Positions 23,640 through 34,851 of a DNA stretch of 64,000 bases are shown piece by piece (position 1 is the first letter of the stretch; each line of letters begins with the position of its first letter). The DNA comes from an uncultured Eubacteriales bacterium (GTDB lineage: Bacteria > Bacillota > Clostridia > Christensenellales > CAG-917). The notes under the pieces were generated by a model that saw only the letters and a program-made list of their open reading frames with translations, was not told where the DNA came from and ran no database searches. A program made the position numbers and the translations under genes. The DNA is taken from positions 151,855 to 215,854 of the forward strand of contig URAF01000001.1 in NCBI GenBank assembly GCA_900545885.1. Direction: 5' to 3'.

Positions 23640-24494
23640 TTATTTGAGTCCGTGCTGAACCTTGTAGACGTTGACCGTATTCTGCAACAGCATTGTGACC
23701 GTCATAGGTCCGACGCCGCCGGGAACGGGAGTGATGTAGGAACATTTCGGTGCGACTTCCGCAAAGTCCACGTCACCGCAGAGTTTGCCGTTTTCGTCGC
23801 GGTCCATACCTACGTCGATTACAACCGCGCCTTCTTTTACCATATCGGCTTTCAGGAACTTCGCAACACCAATCGCTACGCAAACTATGTCGGCTTTGCT
23901 TGTGATTTCACCGAGATTTTTCGTGCGGCTGTGGCAGATTGTGACCGTTGCGTTTTTGTCGAGAAGCAGTTGAGCAAGCGGTTTTCCGACAAGGTTGGAA
24001 CGTCCGATTACAACCGCATTCTTGCCTTCGAGTTCAATGCCGTAGTACTCGAACAACTTCATCACGCCGTAAGGCGTGCAAGGAATGACTTCGGGTTCGC
24101 CTACCCACAGTTTGCCCTTCTGAACGAAATGGCAACCGTCCACGTCTTTTGCAGGGTCGATAGCACGGAGCAACGCCGCCTCGTCGAGATGTTTGGGAAC
24201 GGGAAGTTGAAGAAGTATACCGTTTACGTCGGGGTCTGCGTTGAGTTCGCGGATTTTGCCGAGAACTTCGTCGAACGTGGAGTTCGCGTCCATTTTCACG
24301 AGTGTGGACTGAATGCCGACTTCACCGCAACCGTTGATTTTGTTGCGCACATACACCTGACTTGCGGGGTTGTCGCCTACGAGTATAACCGCAAGCCCGA
24401 TTTTGCCGCACTTGTCCTGAGGCAAAGCCTCAACCTGTCTTTTTATGTCGTCTCTCGTCTTTGCGCTGACGAGTTTGCCGTCGATTATGTTCAT
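23640..24494 (-). CDS. folD: Bifunctional methylenetetrahydrofolate dehydrogenase/cyclohydrolase
   Basis: Oxidises 5,10-methylene-THF to 5,10-methenyl-THF and hydrolyses it to 10-formyl-THF, the one-carbon donor used by PurN and the AICAR transformylase upstream in this operon. 284 residues. Seen: SQVYVRNKINGCGEVGI with the catalytic Lys (residue 52), GILLQLPVPKHLDE, DVDGCHFVQKG, the Rossmann motif VVIGRSNLVGKPLAQLL, and PVPGGVGPMTVTMLLQNTV at the end. Last gene of the purine operon, 36 nt after guaB and followed by a terminator. Confidence 0.97.
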   Translation of the reverse strand: MNIIDGKLVSAKTRDDIKRQVEALPQDKCGKIGLAVILVGDNPASQVYVRNKINGCGEVGIQSTLVKMDANSTFDEVLGKIRELNADPDVNGILLQLPVPKHLDEAALLRAIDPAKDVDGCHFVQKGKLWVGEPEVIPCTPYGVMKLFEYYGIELEGKNAVVIGRSNLVGKPLAQLLLDKNATVTICHSRTKNLGEITSKADIVCVAIGVAKFLKADMVKEGAVVIDVGMDRDENGKLCGDVDFAEVAPKCSYITPVPGGVGPMTVTMLLQNTVNVYKVQHGLK

Positions 24495-24530
24495 ATTTCT
24501 CCTTTGAATTTCCTTGCAGAATATCGGACG

Positions 24531-26039
24531 TTATCTGTTGTTCACGTAGCTTGTGTTCTTCTGAATGACGTCGTGTGCGCCGCCTTCGGTTATGCTTGTT
24601 GCCGAAACAACGGTCATCTTCGCGGTTTCCTGCAACTGTTTGATGGTTATCGCACCGCAGTTGCACATTGTGGAACGCACCTTGTAAAGGCTCTTTTCGA
24701 CATTGTCTTTGAGACGTCCCGCATAAGGAACGTAGCTGTCGACGCCTTCTTCGAAACTGAGTCCGGATTTGCCGCCGAGGTCGTAACGCTGCCAGTTACG
24801 TGCGCGGTTGCTGCCCTCGCCCCAATACTCTTTGACATAGTTGCCGTTGATGTTGAGTTTGTTTGTCGGGCTTTCGTCGAAACGCGCAAAGTAACGACCG
24901 AGCATAAGGAAGTCCGCACCCATTGCGAGCGCAAGGGTCATGTGGTAGTCGTGAACAATGCCGCCGTCCGAGCAAATCGGAATGTAAATGCCAGTTTTTT
25001 CGAAGTATTCGTTACGCGCCGCCGCAACTTCGATAAGCGCGCTTGCCTGTCCTCTGCCGATACCTTTCTGTTCACGGGTAATGCAGATGGAACCACCGCC
25101 GATACCTACTTTCACAAAGTCTGCACCAGCTTCGGCAAGGAACATGAATCCGTCGCGGTCAACAACGTTGCCTGCGCCGACTTTCACGCTGTCGCCGTAA
25201 TTTTTGCGGATATAATCGAGCGTTCTCTTCTGCCAGATTGTATAGCCCTCGGAAGAGTCTATGCAAAGCACGTCCGCTCCCGCTTCGACAAGTGCGGGAA
25301 CTCTCTTTTCATAGTCGAGCGTGTTGATGCCCGCGCCGACCATATAACGTTTGCTTCCGTCAAGCAGTTCGAGAGGATTTTCCTTGTGCTGTGCATAGTC
25401 CTTTCTGAATACGAGGTACATAAGGTTTCCTTCGTCGGATACGATGGGAATGGTGTTGAGTTTGTGTTCCCAGATTATATCGTTCGCATCCGCAAGGCTG
25501 GTGCCGATGGGCGCGGTTACGAGTTTTTCGAGAGGGGTCATAAACTCTTTGACTTTGAGGTCGGGCGACATTCTGCTGACGCGGTAGTCACGGCTTGTGA
25601 CAATACCGAGCAACTTGCCGCTGGAACTTCCGTCGTGCGTGATTGCGATTGTGTTGTGACCTTTTCTCTGCACGAGTTCGAGAACGTCCGCAAGCGTGTT
25701 GTCGGGAGTAAGATTGGAGTCGGACACGACAAAACCCGCCTTGTAGTTTTTCACGCGTCTGACCATAGCGGCTTCGTTTTCGACGGACTGCGAGCCGTAG
25801 ATGAACGACATACCGCCTTCGCGTGCCAACGCAATCGCCAGCGTGTCGTTACTGACTGACTGCATTATGGCGGAAACGAGCGGAATGTTCAGAGAAATCG
25901 CAGGCTCCTCGCCTTTATTGAATTTGACGAGAGGTGTGCGCAAACTGACGTTCGCGGGAATACAATTCTCGTCGGTATATCCGGGTATCAAAAGGAACTC
26001 ACTGAAAGTTCTTGAAGGTTCTTCGAAATATTTTGCCAT
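24531..26039 (-). CDS. guaB: IMP dehydrogenase
   Basis: Oxidises IMP to XMP, the committed step to GMP. 502 residues. Seen: N-terminal barrel segment (IPLVSAIMQSVSNDTLAIALA), two CBS motifs inserted at about residues 100-220, GADVLCIDSSEGYT, GAGNVVDRDG, the catalytic loop GIGGGSICITREQKG with Cys319, CSDGGI, GADFLMLGRYFA, and the mobile-flap region ending in MCNCGAITI. A somewhat divergent member of the family (SICITRE rather than SICTTRx, and RYFA), but all key sites are present. 12 nt after purL; places GMP synthesis under the same control as IMP synthesis. Confidence 0.93.
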   Translation of the reverse strand: MAKYFEEPSRTFSEFLLIPGYTDENCIPANVSLRTPLVKFNKGEEPAISLNIPLVSAIMQSVSNDTLAIALAREGGMSFIYGSQSVENEAAMVRRVKNYKAGFVVSDSNLTPDNTLADVLELVQRKGHNTIAITHDGSSSGKLLGIVTSRDYRVSRMSPDLKVKEFMTPLEKLVTAPIGTSLADANDIIWEHKLNTIPIVSDEGNLMYLVFRKDYAQHKENPLELLDGSKRYMVGAGINTLDYEKRVPALVEAGADVLCIDSSEGYTIWQKRTLDYIRKNYGDSVKVGAGNVVDRDGFMFLAEAGADFVKVGIGGGSICITREQKGIGRGQASALIEVAAARNEYFEKTGIYIPICSDGGIVHDYHMTLALAMGADFLMLGRYFARFDESPTNKLNINGNYVKEYWGEGSNRARNWQRYDLGGKSGLSFEEGVDSYVPYAGRLKDNVEKSLYKVRSTMCNCGAITIKQLQETAKMTVVSATSITEGGAHDVIQKNTSYVNNR

Positions 26040-26051
26040 AATGCCTCCTGA

Positions 26052-29000
26052 TTATTTGAAGTAATGTACTGCCGAATCAAACATTCTGATGTCGTAATTG
26101 CCGACCACGTTCTTATAAAGTCCGCAGTCGATACGTTCGCTGTGTCCCATCTTGCCGAACACGCGGCCGTCGGGAGAAGTTATGCCTTCGATTGCCATAT
26201 CGCTGTTGTTGGGGTTGAACGCAACGTCGGACGAGGGGTTGCCGTCGAGGTCGACGTACTGCGTTGCAATTTGTCCGTTGTCGACAAGGCGTTTGAGCCA
26301 CTCTGCCGTAGCGATAAATCTGCCCTCACCGTGCGAAATCGGGACATTGACGATGTCGCCGACGTTCATGAGAGAAAGCCACGGAGAAAGGTTGGAGCAA
26401 ATTCTCGTTCTTACTATGCGCGACTGGTGACGTGCAATCGTGTTATAGGTAAGCGTCGGATAATCCGCGTCGGCGTCCACAATGTCGCCGTGCGTGACAA
26501 GTCCGAGTTTGATGAGCGCCTGGAAACCGTTGCAGATACCCGCCATAAGACCGTCGCAGTGTCCAAGCAGTTCGCGCACGGCGTCTGCAACTCTTGCGTT
26601 GCGGAAGAAGGACGTGATGAACTTGCCGCTTCCGTCGGGTTCGTCACCGCCGGAGAAACCGCCGGGGATAAACACTATCTGCGCATTCGCCGTCTTTTCG
26701 GCAAACACGCGCGCGGACTCCGCGATAGAATCCGCAGTCAGGTTGTTGACAACGAAAATTTCCGGTTCGGCACCTGCTCTGCGTATGGCTTTCGCACTGT
26801 CGTATTCGCAGTTGGTTCCGGGGAACACAGGAATGAGCACGCGGGGTTTTGCAATGTGGTATGACGGTTTGACCTTGCAACCCGCGGTATAAGATACGGG
26901 AGCAATGATACCGTTACCCTGCTTGATGTTGCAAGCAAAAACGGGTTCCAGTTTGTTTTCGTAAATTTCCGAAAGCGCGCCGAGCGCAACTTTTTCCGCG
27001 CCGTAAACAAACTGCTTTTCTTCGGTGATTTTGCCGAGAAGTCTGCCGTCCTTGACGTCGTCGGAACACTCGATGACGAACGCACCGTATTTGTATCCGA
27101 ATATGTCGTCAAGCGTAAGTTCTTTGTCGAACGCGAAACCGAAACCGTTGCCCATGCAGGATTTGAGTACGCCTTCCGCAACGCCGCCGTAGGTAGGCGT
27201 AAACGCAGCATAGACTTTACCCGCACGCATAAGGTCGGTAACCTTGTCAGCGTTTTCGAGGAAACGAGCCGCAACGGGCAATCCGTCTTCGCCGTAAGGA
27301 CATTCGATAATGCGCACCTGACGTCCCGCGGCTTTGAAATCGTTGGAAAGAATATTCTCGTTTTTCTCGGTCGTAACCGCAAAGGACACTAGCGTTGGCG
27401 GTACGTCGATATGTTCGAAAGTGCCGCTCATACTGTCCTTGCCGCCTATCGCGCCGATACCGAGGTCGCGTTGCGCTCTGTACGCGCCGAGAAGTGCGGC
27501 AAGAGGCTTGCCCCAGCGTTCGGGACGGTTCATCGGCTTTTCGAAATACTCCTGGAAAGTGAGATAAACGTCCTCGAAACGGGCACCTGCGCAGATGAGT
27601 TTCGCAACGCTTTCGACGACGGCGGTATAGGCTCCGCGGAAGGGGCTCTGTTCGCTCAAATAAGGGTTAAAGCCCCAAGACATAAGCGAACAAGTGCTTG
27701 TTTCGCCTTTTTCGACGGAAACCTTGTTGACCATGCACTGTATGGGAGTGAGCTGGTTTTTGCCGCCGAAAGGCATAAGAACGGTGCCCGCTCCTATTGT
27801 GCTGTCAAAGCGTTCGGACAGTCCGCGTTTGGAACAAACGTTGAGGTCGTCGGCAAGCGTTTTCATTCCTTCCGCAAAATCGGAAGGTATTGCTTTTCCG
27901 AGTTTTTCGGGAGCGACGACCGTTGCCGTCGTGTGCTTTTCGGCACCGTTGGAATTGAGAAAATCGCGCGACAAATCGACGATGATTTTGCCGTTCCATT
28001 TCATTTTCAGTCTGCGCTCTTCCGTAACCTTGGCAACAACGGTTGCTTCGAGATTTTCGGCGTATGCAAGCGCTTTGAACTTCTCTACGTTTTCGGGCGC
28101 AACCACAACCGCCATTCTTTCCTGCGATTCGCTGATTGCAAGTTCGGTGCCGTCAAGACCTTCGTATTTCTTGGGTACGGCGTTAAGGTCGATTTCAAGT
28201 CCGTCGGCAAGTTCGCCTATCGCCACGGACACACCGCCTGCGCCGAAGTCGTTGCAACGTTTGATAATGAGCGACGCTTCGCTGTTGCGGAAAAGACGTT
28301 GGAGTTTGCGTTCTTCGGGAGCGTTACCCTTCTGGACTTCCGCCCCGCAAGCCGCAAGGGACTCCGTGCTGTGCGCCTTGGAACTTCCCGTCGCTCCGCC
28401 GCAACCGTCACGTCCCGTGCGTCCGCCGAGAAGTATGACGACGTCGTCGGGAGCGGGACATTCGCGCACTACGTTGCGTGCGGGTGCCGCGCCGGTGACC
28501 GCGCCTATTTCAAGTCGTTTTGCGACGTATCCTTCGTGATAAATTTCGTCGACAATTCCCGTTGCAAGACCGATTTGGTTGCCGTAAGAACTGTAACCTG
28601 CCGCCGCAGTCGTCACGATTTTCTTCTGCGGAAGTTTTCCTTTCATTGTTTCGGAAAGCGGTTTCAAAGGATTGCCCGCACCCGTAACACGCATAGCGGA
28701 ATAAACATACGCTCTTCCCGAAAGCGGGTCGCGGATTGCGCCGCCTATGCAGGTAGCGGCACCGCCGAAAGGTTCGATTTCGGTGGGGTGATTGTGCGTT
28801 TCGTTCTTGAACAGCAACAGCCAGTCTTCGTCTTTTCCGTCGACGTCGACTTTGATTTTGACCGTGCAAGCGTTGATTTCTTCGGACTCGTCAAGTTTGT
28901 CGAGTTTGCCTTCCTTGCGGAGCTGTTTTGCCGCAATGGTGGCAATGTCCATCAGGTTGATGGGCTTATGTGTTCTGCCGAGCTGTTCTCTGCCTTTCAG

Positions 29001-29747
29001 ATATTCATTCCAAGCGGCTTCCGCGGCAGGGTCTTCGAACTTGACGCCGTCAATAGTCGTAAGGAATGTGGTATGACGGCAATGGTCGGACCAGTATGTG
29101 TCAATCATACGGATTTCCGTAAGCGTGGGTTCGCGCTTTTCGGACGCGAAATAATCGCGGCAGAAACGCACGTCGTCCGCGTCCATTGCAAGACCGTATT
29201 TCTTTACGAAATCGCCGAGTCCCTTTTCGTCGAGAGAAATAAAGCCGTTCAAAGTTTCCACTTCCGTGGGAACCGCATATTCGGCTTTGAGCGTTGCGGG
29301 AAGTTCGAAACCCGCTTCGCGGCATTCGACGGGGTTGATGACAAACTTCTTTATCTTTTCGACGTCGGATTTTGTTATGTCGCCGTACAGAAGATAAATT
29401 TTAGCCGTTGCGACAAGTGGTCTTTCCTTGCAGGAAACAATCTGTATACACTGCGCGGCGGAGTCTGCTCTCTGGTCGAACTGACCGGGCAAAGGTTCGA
29501 CACCGAACACCGCAACTGCACCGTCTTCTGCGATTTCGTCCGAAACCACGTCAAGCTGCGGTTCGGAAAAGATGTTGCGTTTTGCGTATTCGAACAGTTC
29601 ACCGTCCACGCCTTCGACATCGTAGCGGTTGACCACTCTTACCTTGTTCAATCCGCGGATACCGAGCATTCCCGTAGCGTCGGCAAACAAAGCGCGTGCT
29701 TCTGCTGCGAGTTCGGGTTTCTTTTCGACGAATACTCTGTAAACCAT
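26052..29747 (-). CDS. purL: Phosphoribosylformylglycinamidine synthase, single-chain
   Basis: Converts FGAR, glutamine and ATP to FGAM (step 4 of IMP synthesis). 1231 residues, the fused large form with its own glutaminase. Seen: N-terminal PurS-like region, SDHCRHTTF, ATP-grasp-like synthase halves (KNETHNHPTEIEPFGGAATC; GLGGGxG-type GGRTGRDGCGGATGSS; GAIGGKDSMSG), and a C-terminal class I amidotransferase with nucleophile Cys in GICNGFQALIKLG and the SHGEGRF His/Glu pair. Start chosen at MVYRVFV, where GAGGAG lies 5 nt upstream. Starts 2 nt after the purD stop. Confidence 0.97.
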   Translation of the reverse strand: MVYRVFVEKKPELAAEARALFADATGMLGIRGLNKVRVVNRYDVEGVDGELFEYAKRNIFSEPQLDVVSDEIAEDGAVAVFGVEPLPGQFDQRADSAAQCIQIVSCKERPLVATAKIYLLYGDITKSDVEKIKKFVINPVECREAGFELPATLKAEYAVPTEVETLNGFISLDEKGLGDFVKKYGLAMDADDVRFCRDYFASEKREPTLTEIRMIDTYWSDHCRHTTFLTTIDGVKFEDPAAEAAWNEYLKGREQLGRTHKPINLMDIATIAAKQLRKEGKLDKLDESEEINACTVKIKVDVDGKDEDWLLLFKNETHNHPTEIEPFGGAATCIGGAIRDPLSGRAYVYSAMRVTGAGNPLKPLSETMKGKLPQKKIVTTAAAGYSSYGNQIGLATGIVDEIYHEGYVAKRLEIGAVTGAAPARNVVRECPAPDDVVILLGGRTGRDGCGGATGSSKAHSTESLAACGAEVQKGNAPEERKLQRLFRNSEASLIIKRCNDFGAGGVSVAIGELADGLEIDLNAVPKKYEGLDGTELAISESQERMAVVVAPENVEKFKALAYAENLEATVVAKVTEERRLKMKWNGKIIVDLSRDFLNSNGAEKHTTATVVAPEKLGKAIPSDFAEGMKTLADDLNVCSKRGLSERFDSTIGAGTVLMPFGGKNQLTPIQCMVNKVSVEKGETSTCSLMSWGFNPYLSEQSPFRGAYTAVVESVAKLICAGARFEDVYLTFQEYFEKPMNRPERWGKPLAALLGAYRAQRDLGIGAIGGKDSMSGTFEHIDVPPTLVSFAVTTEKNENILSNDFKAAGRQVRIIECPYGEDGLPVAARFLENADKVTDLMRAGKVYAAFTPTYGGVAEGVLKSCMGNGFGFAFDKELTLDDIFGYKYGAFVIECSDDVKDGRLLGKITEEKQFVYGAEKVALGALSEIYENKLEPVFACNIKQGNGIIAPVSYTAGCKVKPSYHIAKPRVLIPVFPGTNCEYDSAKAIRRAGAEPEIFVVNNLTADSIAESARVFAEKTANAQIVFIPGGFSGGDEPDGSGKFITSFFRNARVADAVRELLGHCDGLMAGICNGFQALIKLGLVTHGDIVDADADYPTLTYNTIARHQSRIVRTRICSNLSPWLSLMNVGDIVNVPISHGEGRFIATAEWLKRLVDNGQIATQYVDLDGNPSSDVAFNPNNSDMAIEGITSPDGRVFGKMGHSERIDCGLYKNVVGNYDIRMFDSAVHYFK

Positions 29748-29749
29748 AT

Positions 29750-31024
<1,275 letters not shown>

Positions 31025-31187
31025 ATTTCACCGATTCCAACAATTTTTCGTCGCAAAGTTACCTTCCAACCGTCCGCATTTCGATACTATCAACTTGCGG
31101 CAAGTTGCATTTTCAGACTTTATGCGACTGTTTCGTATATTTCAAGTTTGTTTTATGTTGATTACACTACCTTACCGAACTTTCGGC

Positions 31188-32369
31188 TCAATGGTGGAAG
31201 AGACGCATACCCGTAAACGCCATTGCAATGCCGAGTTTGTTGCAAGTGTCGATGACGAGGTCGTCACGCACAGAGCCGCCCGGTTCCGCAATGTACGAAA
31301 CACCGCTCTTGTATGCGCGCACGACGTTGTCGTCGAATGGGAAGAACGCGTCGGAGGCAAGGGATACGCCTTTGATTGTGTCGAGGTATGCGCGTTTCTC
31401 TTCACGGGTAAATAGGTCGGGTTTTACGGCAAACCACTTCTGCCATTCGCCTTCCGCAAGCACGTCGTCCGCGTCGTCGGAAAGGTAAATGTCGATGATG
31501 TTGTTCTTTTCGGGTCTGCCTACTCCGTTCGCGAACTGCAAACCGAGAACCTTGTCGTGTTGACGTAGTTGCCAGAGATCGGCTTTCTGTCCCGCAAGAC
31601 GTGTGCAATGTATTCTGGACTGCTGACCTGCACCGACGCCTATTGCCTGTCCGTCGACCGCATATGCCACGGAGTTGGATTGAGTGTATTTGAGCGTGAT
31701 GAGCGCAATTATAAGGTCGGTTGCCGCGTCGTCGGGAATTTGTTTTTCGGTCACGACGTTTTCAAGCAGCGCGCGGTTGATTGCGAAATTGTTTCTGCCC
31801 TGCTCGAACGTTATGCCGAAAACCTGTTTGCGTTCGATTTCCCGCGGCACGTAAGACGGGTCGATTTTAACGATGTTGTATGCGCCCTTTCTTTTGGTTT
31901 TGAGAATTTCGAGAGCTTCGGGAGAATAGGACGGAGCGATGATACCGTCGGAAACTTCGCGTGCGATTATTCTAGCGCAGGTCGCGTCGCATTCGTCGCT
32001 TAATGCAATCCAATCGCCGAAAGACGACATTCTGTCCGTTCCGCGTGCTCTTGCGTATGCGCAGGCAATGGGGCTGTCGTCAAGTCCTTCGATGTCGTCG
32101 ACAAAACACGCCTTTTTAAGTTTGTCGTTGAGTTTTTTGCCGATTGCGGCGGACGTGGGGCTGACGTGTTTGAAAGAGGTTGCGGCACACTGTCCCGTAG
32201 CTTCCTTGATTTCCTTGACAAGCTGCCAGCTGTTGAACGCGTCGAGGAAATTGATGTATCCGGGACGTCCGCACAGGATTTCTATGGGCAGGTCGCTTCC
32301 GTCCTGCATAAAAATTCTGGAAGGTTTCTGATTGGGGTTGCAACCGTATTTCAACTCGAATTCTTTCAT
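31188..32369 (-). CDS. purH: Stand-alone AICAR transformylase (C-terminal half of PurH only)
   Basis: Transfers the formyl group of 10-formyl-THF to AICAR, giving FAICAR (step 9). 393 residues. Only the transformylase half of PurH is present: there is no N-terminal IMP cyclohydrolase domain. Seen: catalytic Lys-His in SFKHVSPTSAA, AYARARGTDRMSSFGDWIAL, LKYTQSNSVAYAVDGQAIGVGAGQQSRI in parts, and SDAFFPFDDNV. Ring closure is supplied by the separate PurO-type enzyme 21 nt upstream in the operon, so this split is functional, not a truncation. Confidence 0.93.
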   Translation of the reverse strand: MKEFELKYGCNPNQKPSRIFMQDGSDLPIEILCGRPGYINFLDAFNSWQLVKEIKEATGQCAATSFKHVSPTSAAIGKKLNDKLKKACFVDDIEGLDDSPIACAYARARGTDRMSSFGDWIALSDECDATCARIIAREVSDGIIAPSYSPEALEILKTKRKGAYNIVKIDPSYVPREIERKQVFGITFEQGRNNFAINRALLENVVTEKQIPDDAATDLIIALITLKYTQSNSVAYAVDGQAIGVGAGQQSRIHCTRLAGQKADLWQLRQHDKVLGLQFANGVGRPEKNNIIDIYLSDDADDVLAEGEWQKWFAVKPDLFTREEKRAYLDTIKGVSLASDAFFPFDDNVVRAYKSGVSYIAEPGGSVRDDLVIDTCNKLGIAMAFTGMRLFHH

Positions 32370-32390
32370 ATATTCTCCTGTCGCAAATGG

Positions 32391-33110
32391 TTATTTGACG
32401 TTTTTGTTGAAAAGTCTGGACGTACGACGTTTGGTCGCAAGGTCGATGAAACTGACGTAAAGCGAAACCTTGTTGTCGGGATTGAGCGAATTCCAGATTT
32501 CGTTTGCGAAAGTGTCGATGTCGGAGGGAATTGCCACGCGTCTGGGTTCGCCCGTAAAAGTGGGAATGGGGTTACCGTCGCAGTTGTACGTGTGAATGAA
32601 ATGTCCGAGTCCGTCGAGAGGTTCGTAGCGATAGCAGTATCTGTTGCACGCAGAACCCTTTTCGTCGGCGCTTTTCAGAATGGACAGCTTATACGTGAAC
32701 CCTTCGTCAAGGTCGATTATGCCGCTGATACGAGGGGTATAGTTGGGTGCGTCGGGTTCAAACTCTCTCTTTTCGAGAGCAAGTGCGAAACTCTCCCCTG
32801 CAAGAAGTCCGTCCACGACCGTGTCCGTCTGGTCGCCGTTGGTGACAACCCACTTGTTCCAGACTCTGCGCACGGGAGAATAAATGATAAGGGACGGGTC
32901 TTCGACTTTGCTTTCGTCAAAAGGATAAATCGTGAGTTCGTCCTCTTTCTCCACGAACACACGGTTGCGGCTGTTTTCGCTTCTGCCCATAATGAAATAG
33001 GCAAACGCCGCGTGACGGCCGTCTTTGGTTTTCCCGAGAACAATGCCTCTCCCGGGATAAGAATTTTCTTTCAGCAGTTTTCCGATTTTTTCAACGTCGT
33101 AAATACTCAT
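32391..33110 (-). CDS. purO: IMP cyclohydrolase, PurO type
   Basis: Closes FAICAR to IMP (last step). 239 residues, NTN-hydrolase-like fold first known from archaea and also found in some Clostridia. Seen: YPGRGIVLGKTKDGRHAAFAYFIMGRSENSRNR near the N-terminus (given in parts: NSYPGRGIVLG, FAYFIMGRSENSRNR), DPSLIIYSPVR, NGDQTDTV, and YNCDGNPIPTFTGEPR in the second half, as in PF07826 proteins. Placed directly before the stand-alone AICAR transformylase, replacing the missing PurH domain. Confidence 0.88.
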   Translation of the reverse strand: MSIYDVEKIGKLLKENSYPGRGIVLGKTKDGRHAAFAYFIMGRSENSRNRVFVEKEDELTIYPFDESKVEDPSLIIYSPVRRVWNKWVVTNGDQTDTVVDGLLAGESFALALEKREFEPDAPNYTPRISGIIDLDEGFTYKLSILKSADEKGSACNRYCYRYEPLDGLGHFIHTYNCDGNPIPTFTGEPRRVAIPSDIDTFANEIWNSLNPDNKVSLYVSFIDLATKRRTSRLFNKNVK

Positions 33111-33192
33111 ATCGTCCTCGGTAATATTCTGTGCGCGGCTTCCGATTGCTCGTGGTTTTCGGAAACCGAACGCTTGTTTTAATGTCTTGTTA

Positions 33193-33801
33193 TTAATTTT
33201 CGCAAATCAAATCTTTTGCAACTTTTTCCACAGCCGCGGGAAGAAGTTTCCATTCCGCCTCTTCCATAACCCGCCTTTGCAGGATTTCGGGGGTGTCGCC
33301 TTCGTGTACGGCAACTTCCTTTTGGAAAATTATTTCGCCGCCGTCGGGTATTTCGTTGACGAAATGCACCGTAGCACCCGTGACTTTTTCACCTGCCGCG
33401 AGTACGGCTTCGTGAACTTTGAGTCCGTAGAACCCTTTTCCGCAGAACTTCGGAATGAGCGACGGGTGAACGTTCAGAATGCGGTCGGCATAGCGCGAAG
33501 TGAACTTCTCTGACAGAATGCTCATAAATCCCGCAAGAACTATAAGTCTTATTCCTGCATTGTCAAGCGCGCCGATTATCGCGTTTTCGAACGCTTCCTG
33601 CGACGGAAAGTCCTTTTTCTCGGCAACGAATGTCGCAATCCCCGCTTTTTCCGCACGCTGCAACGCGTAGGCTTCTTTGTGATTGGACACCACAAGTGCA
33701 ATGTGAGCGGAGTTTATAATACCGCTTTTTTCAGCGTCGATGAGAGCCTGCAAATTGGTTCCACCACCTGACACCAGAACTGCAACGGGTACTCTTTCCA
33801 C
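33193..33801 (-). CDS. purN: Phosphoribosylglycinamide formyltransferase
   Basis: Formylates GAR with 10-formyl-THF (step 3). 202 residues from the GTG at 33801. Seen: VLVSGGGTNLQALID, the catalytic Asn/His in ILNVHPSLIPKF, GFYGLKVHEAVLAAGEK and the Asp in HFVNEIPDGGEII. I prefer the GTG at 33801 because GAGG lies 5 nt before it and partly overlaps the purM stop; the GTG at 33807 would sit on that site. Translational coupling with purM is likely. Confidence 0.95.
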   Translation of the reverse strand: MERVPVAVLVSGGGTNLQALIDAEKSGIINSAHIALVVSNHKEAYALQRAEKAGIATFVAEKKDFPSQEAFENAIIGALDNAGIRLIVLAGFMSILSEKFTSRYADRILNVHPSLIPKFCGKGFYGLKVHEAVLAAGEKVTGATVHFVNEIPDGGEIIFQKEVAVHEGDTPEILQRRVMEEAEWKLLPAAVEKVAKDLICEN

Positions 33802-33808
33802 GGTCACC

Positions 33809-34843
33809 TCAGCAAATGACGACTTTGTCGTCGGACTCGATTATCTCGCCGACGATATAGGCGTCTTCTCCGTTTGCGCGGAGCACTTCGAGCGCGCGGT
33901 CGGCATCTTCTTTCGCCACAACGACGCTCATGCCAACGCCCATGTTAAAGGTGTTGAACATATCGCGTTCGGGCACACCGCCCTCTTTTGCGATAAGGTC
34001 AAACACGGGAAGCACTCTGACGTCGGACTTGCGGATTTTCGCCCCCAGTCCTGCGGGAATGCTGCGCGGAATATTTTCGTAGAAACCGCCGCCCGTAATG
34101 TGCGACACGGCTTTGACCGTGACAGCCTCGAAAAGCGCGAGCATGGGTTTGACGTATATTTTGGTAGGGGTAAGCAACGTTTCACCGAGCGATTTTCCGC
34201 CGAGCTCCGCACGGGGTGCGGTAAGGTCGCTTTCGGCAAAAACCTTGCGGACGAGAGAAAAACCGTTGGAGTGAACGCCGCTGGACGGCAACGCTATGAC
34301 AACGTCGCCTGCCTTCATTTTGCTGTTGTCGAGTATCTTGTCTTTGTCGACGACGCCGACGGCAAATCCCGCGAGGTCGTATTCGTTGACGGGATAGAAC
34401 CCGGGCATTTCGGCTGTTTCTCCGCCGATAAGGGACGCGCCCGACTGAACGCAACCTTCGGCTACGCCGGAAACTATTGCGGCTATTTTCTCGGGAACGT
34501 TCTTTCCGCAAGCGATGTAATCGAGGAAAAACAGGGGTTTCGCTCCGCAGCAGATGACGTCATTGACGCACATGGCGACGCAGTCGATACCGATTGTGTC
34601 GTGCTTGTCGAGCATAAACGCATATTTGAGTTTCGTACCCACGCCGTCCGTGCCGCTGACCAGAACGGGTTTTTTGATGCCCGTAAGGTCGAGTTCGAAC
34701 AGTCCGCCGAAACCGCCTATATCGGACAACGCACCGCTAGTCATTGTGCGCGCGATATGCGACTTCATAAGTTCGACGGCTTTGTAACCTGCCGTGATGT
34801 CTACGCCTGCGCTTTTATAGCTTTCGCTGAAAGATTTTTCCAT
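33809..34843 (-). CDS. purM: Phosphoribosylformylglycinamidine cyclo-ligase (AIR synthetase)
   Basis: Closes FGAM to AIR (step 5). 344 residues, usual length. Seen: SYKSAGVDITAGYKAVELMK, VSGTDGVGTKLKYAF, IGIDCVAMCVNDVICCGAKPLFFLDYIACGK in overlapping pieces, SLIGGETAEMPGFY and ITGGGFYENIPR. 8 nt after purE, and its stop is beside the purN start. Confidence 0.97.
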   Translation of the reverse strand: MEKSFSESYKSAGVDITAGYKAVELMKSHIARTMTSGALSDIGGFGGLFELDLTGIKKPVLVSGTDGVGTKLKYAFMLDKHDTIGIDCVAMCVNDVICCGAKPLFFLDYIACGKNVPEKIAAIVSGVAEGCVQSGASLIGGETAEMPGFYPVNEYDLAGFAVGVVDKDKILDNSKMKAGDVVIALPSSGVHSNGFSLVRKVFAESDLTAPRAELGGKSLGETLLTPTKIYVKPMLALFEAVTVKAVSHITGGGFYENIPRSIPAGLGAKIRKSDVRVLPVFDLIAKEGGVPERDMFNTFNMGVGMSVVVAKEDADRALEVLRANGEDAYIVGEIIESDDKVVIC

Positions 34844-34851
34844 ATCACACC

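Noticed and set aside
23652..25859. 735-codon plus-strand frame opposite folD and guaB
   Set aside because: Spans two well-supported minus-strand genes; shadow of their codon bias.
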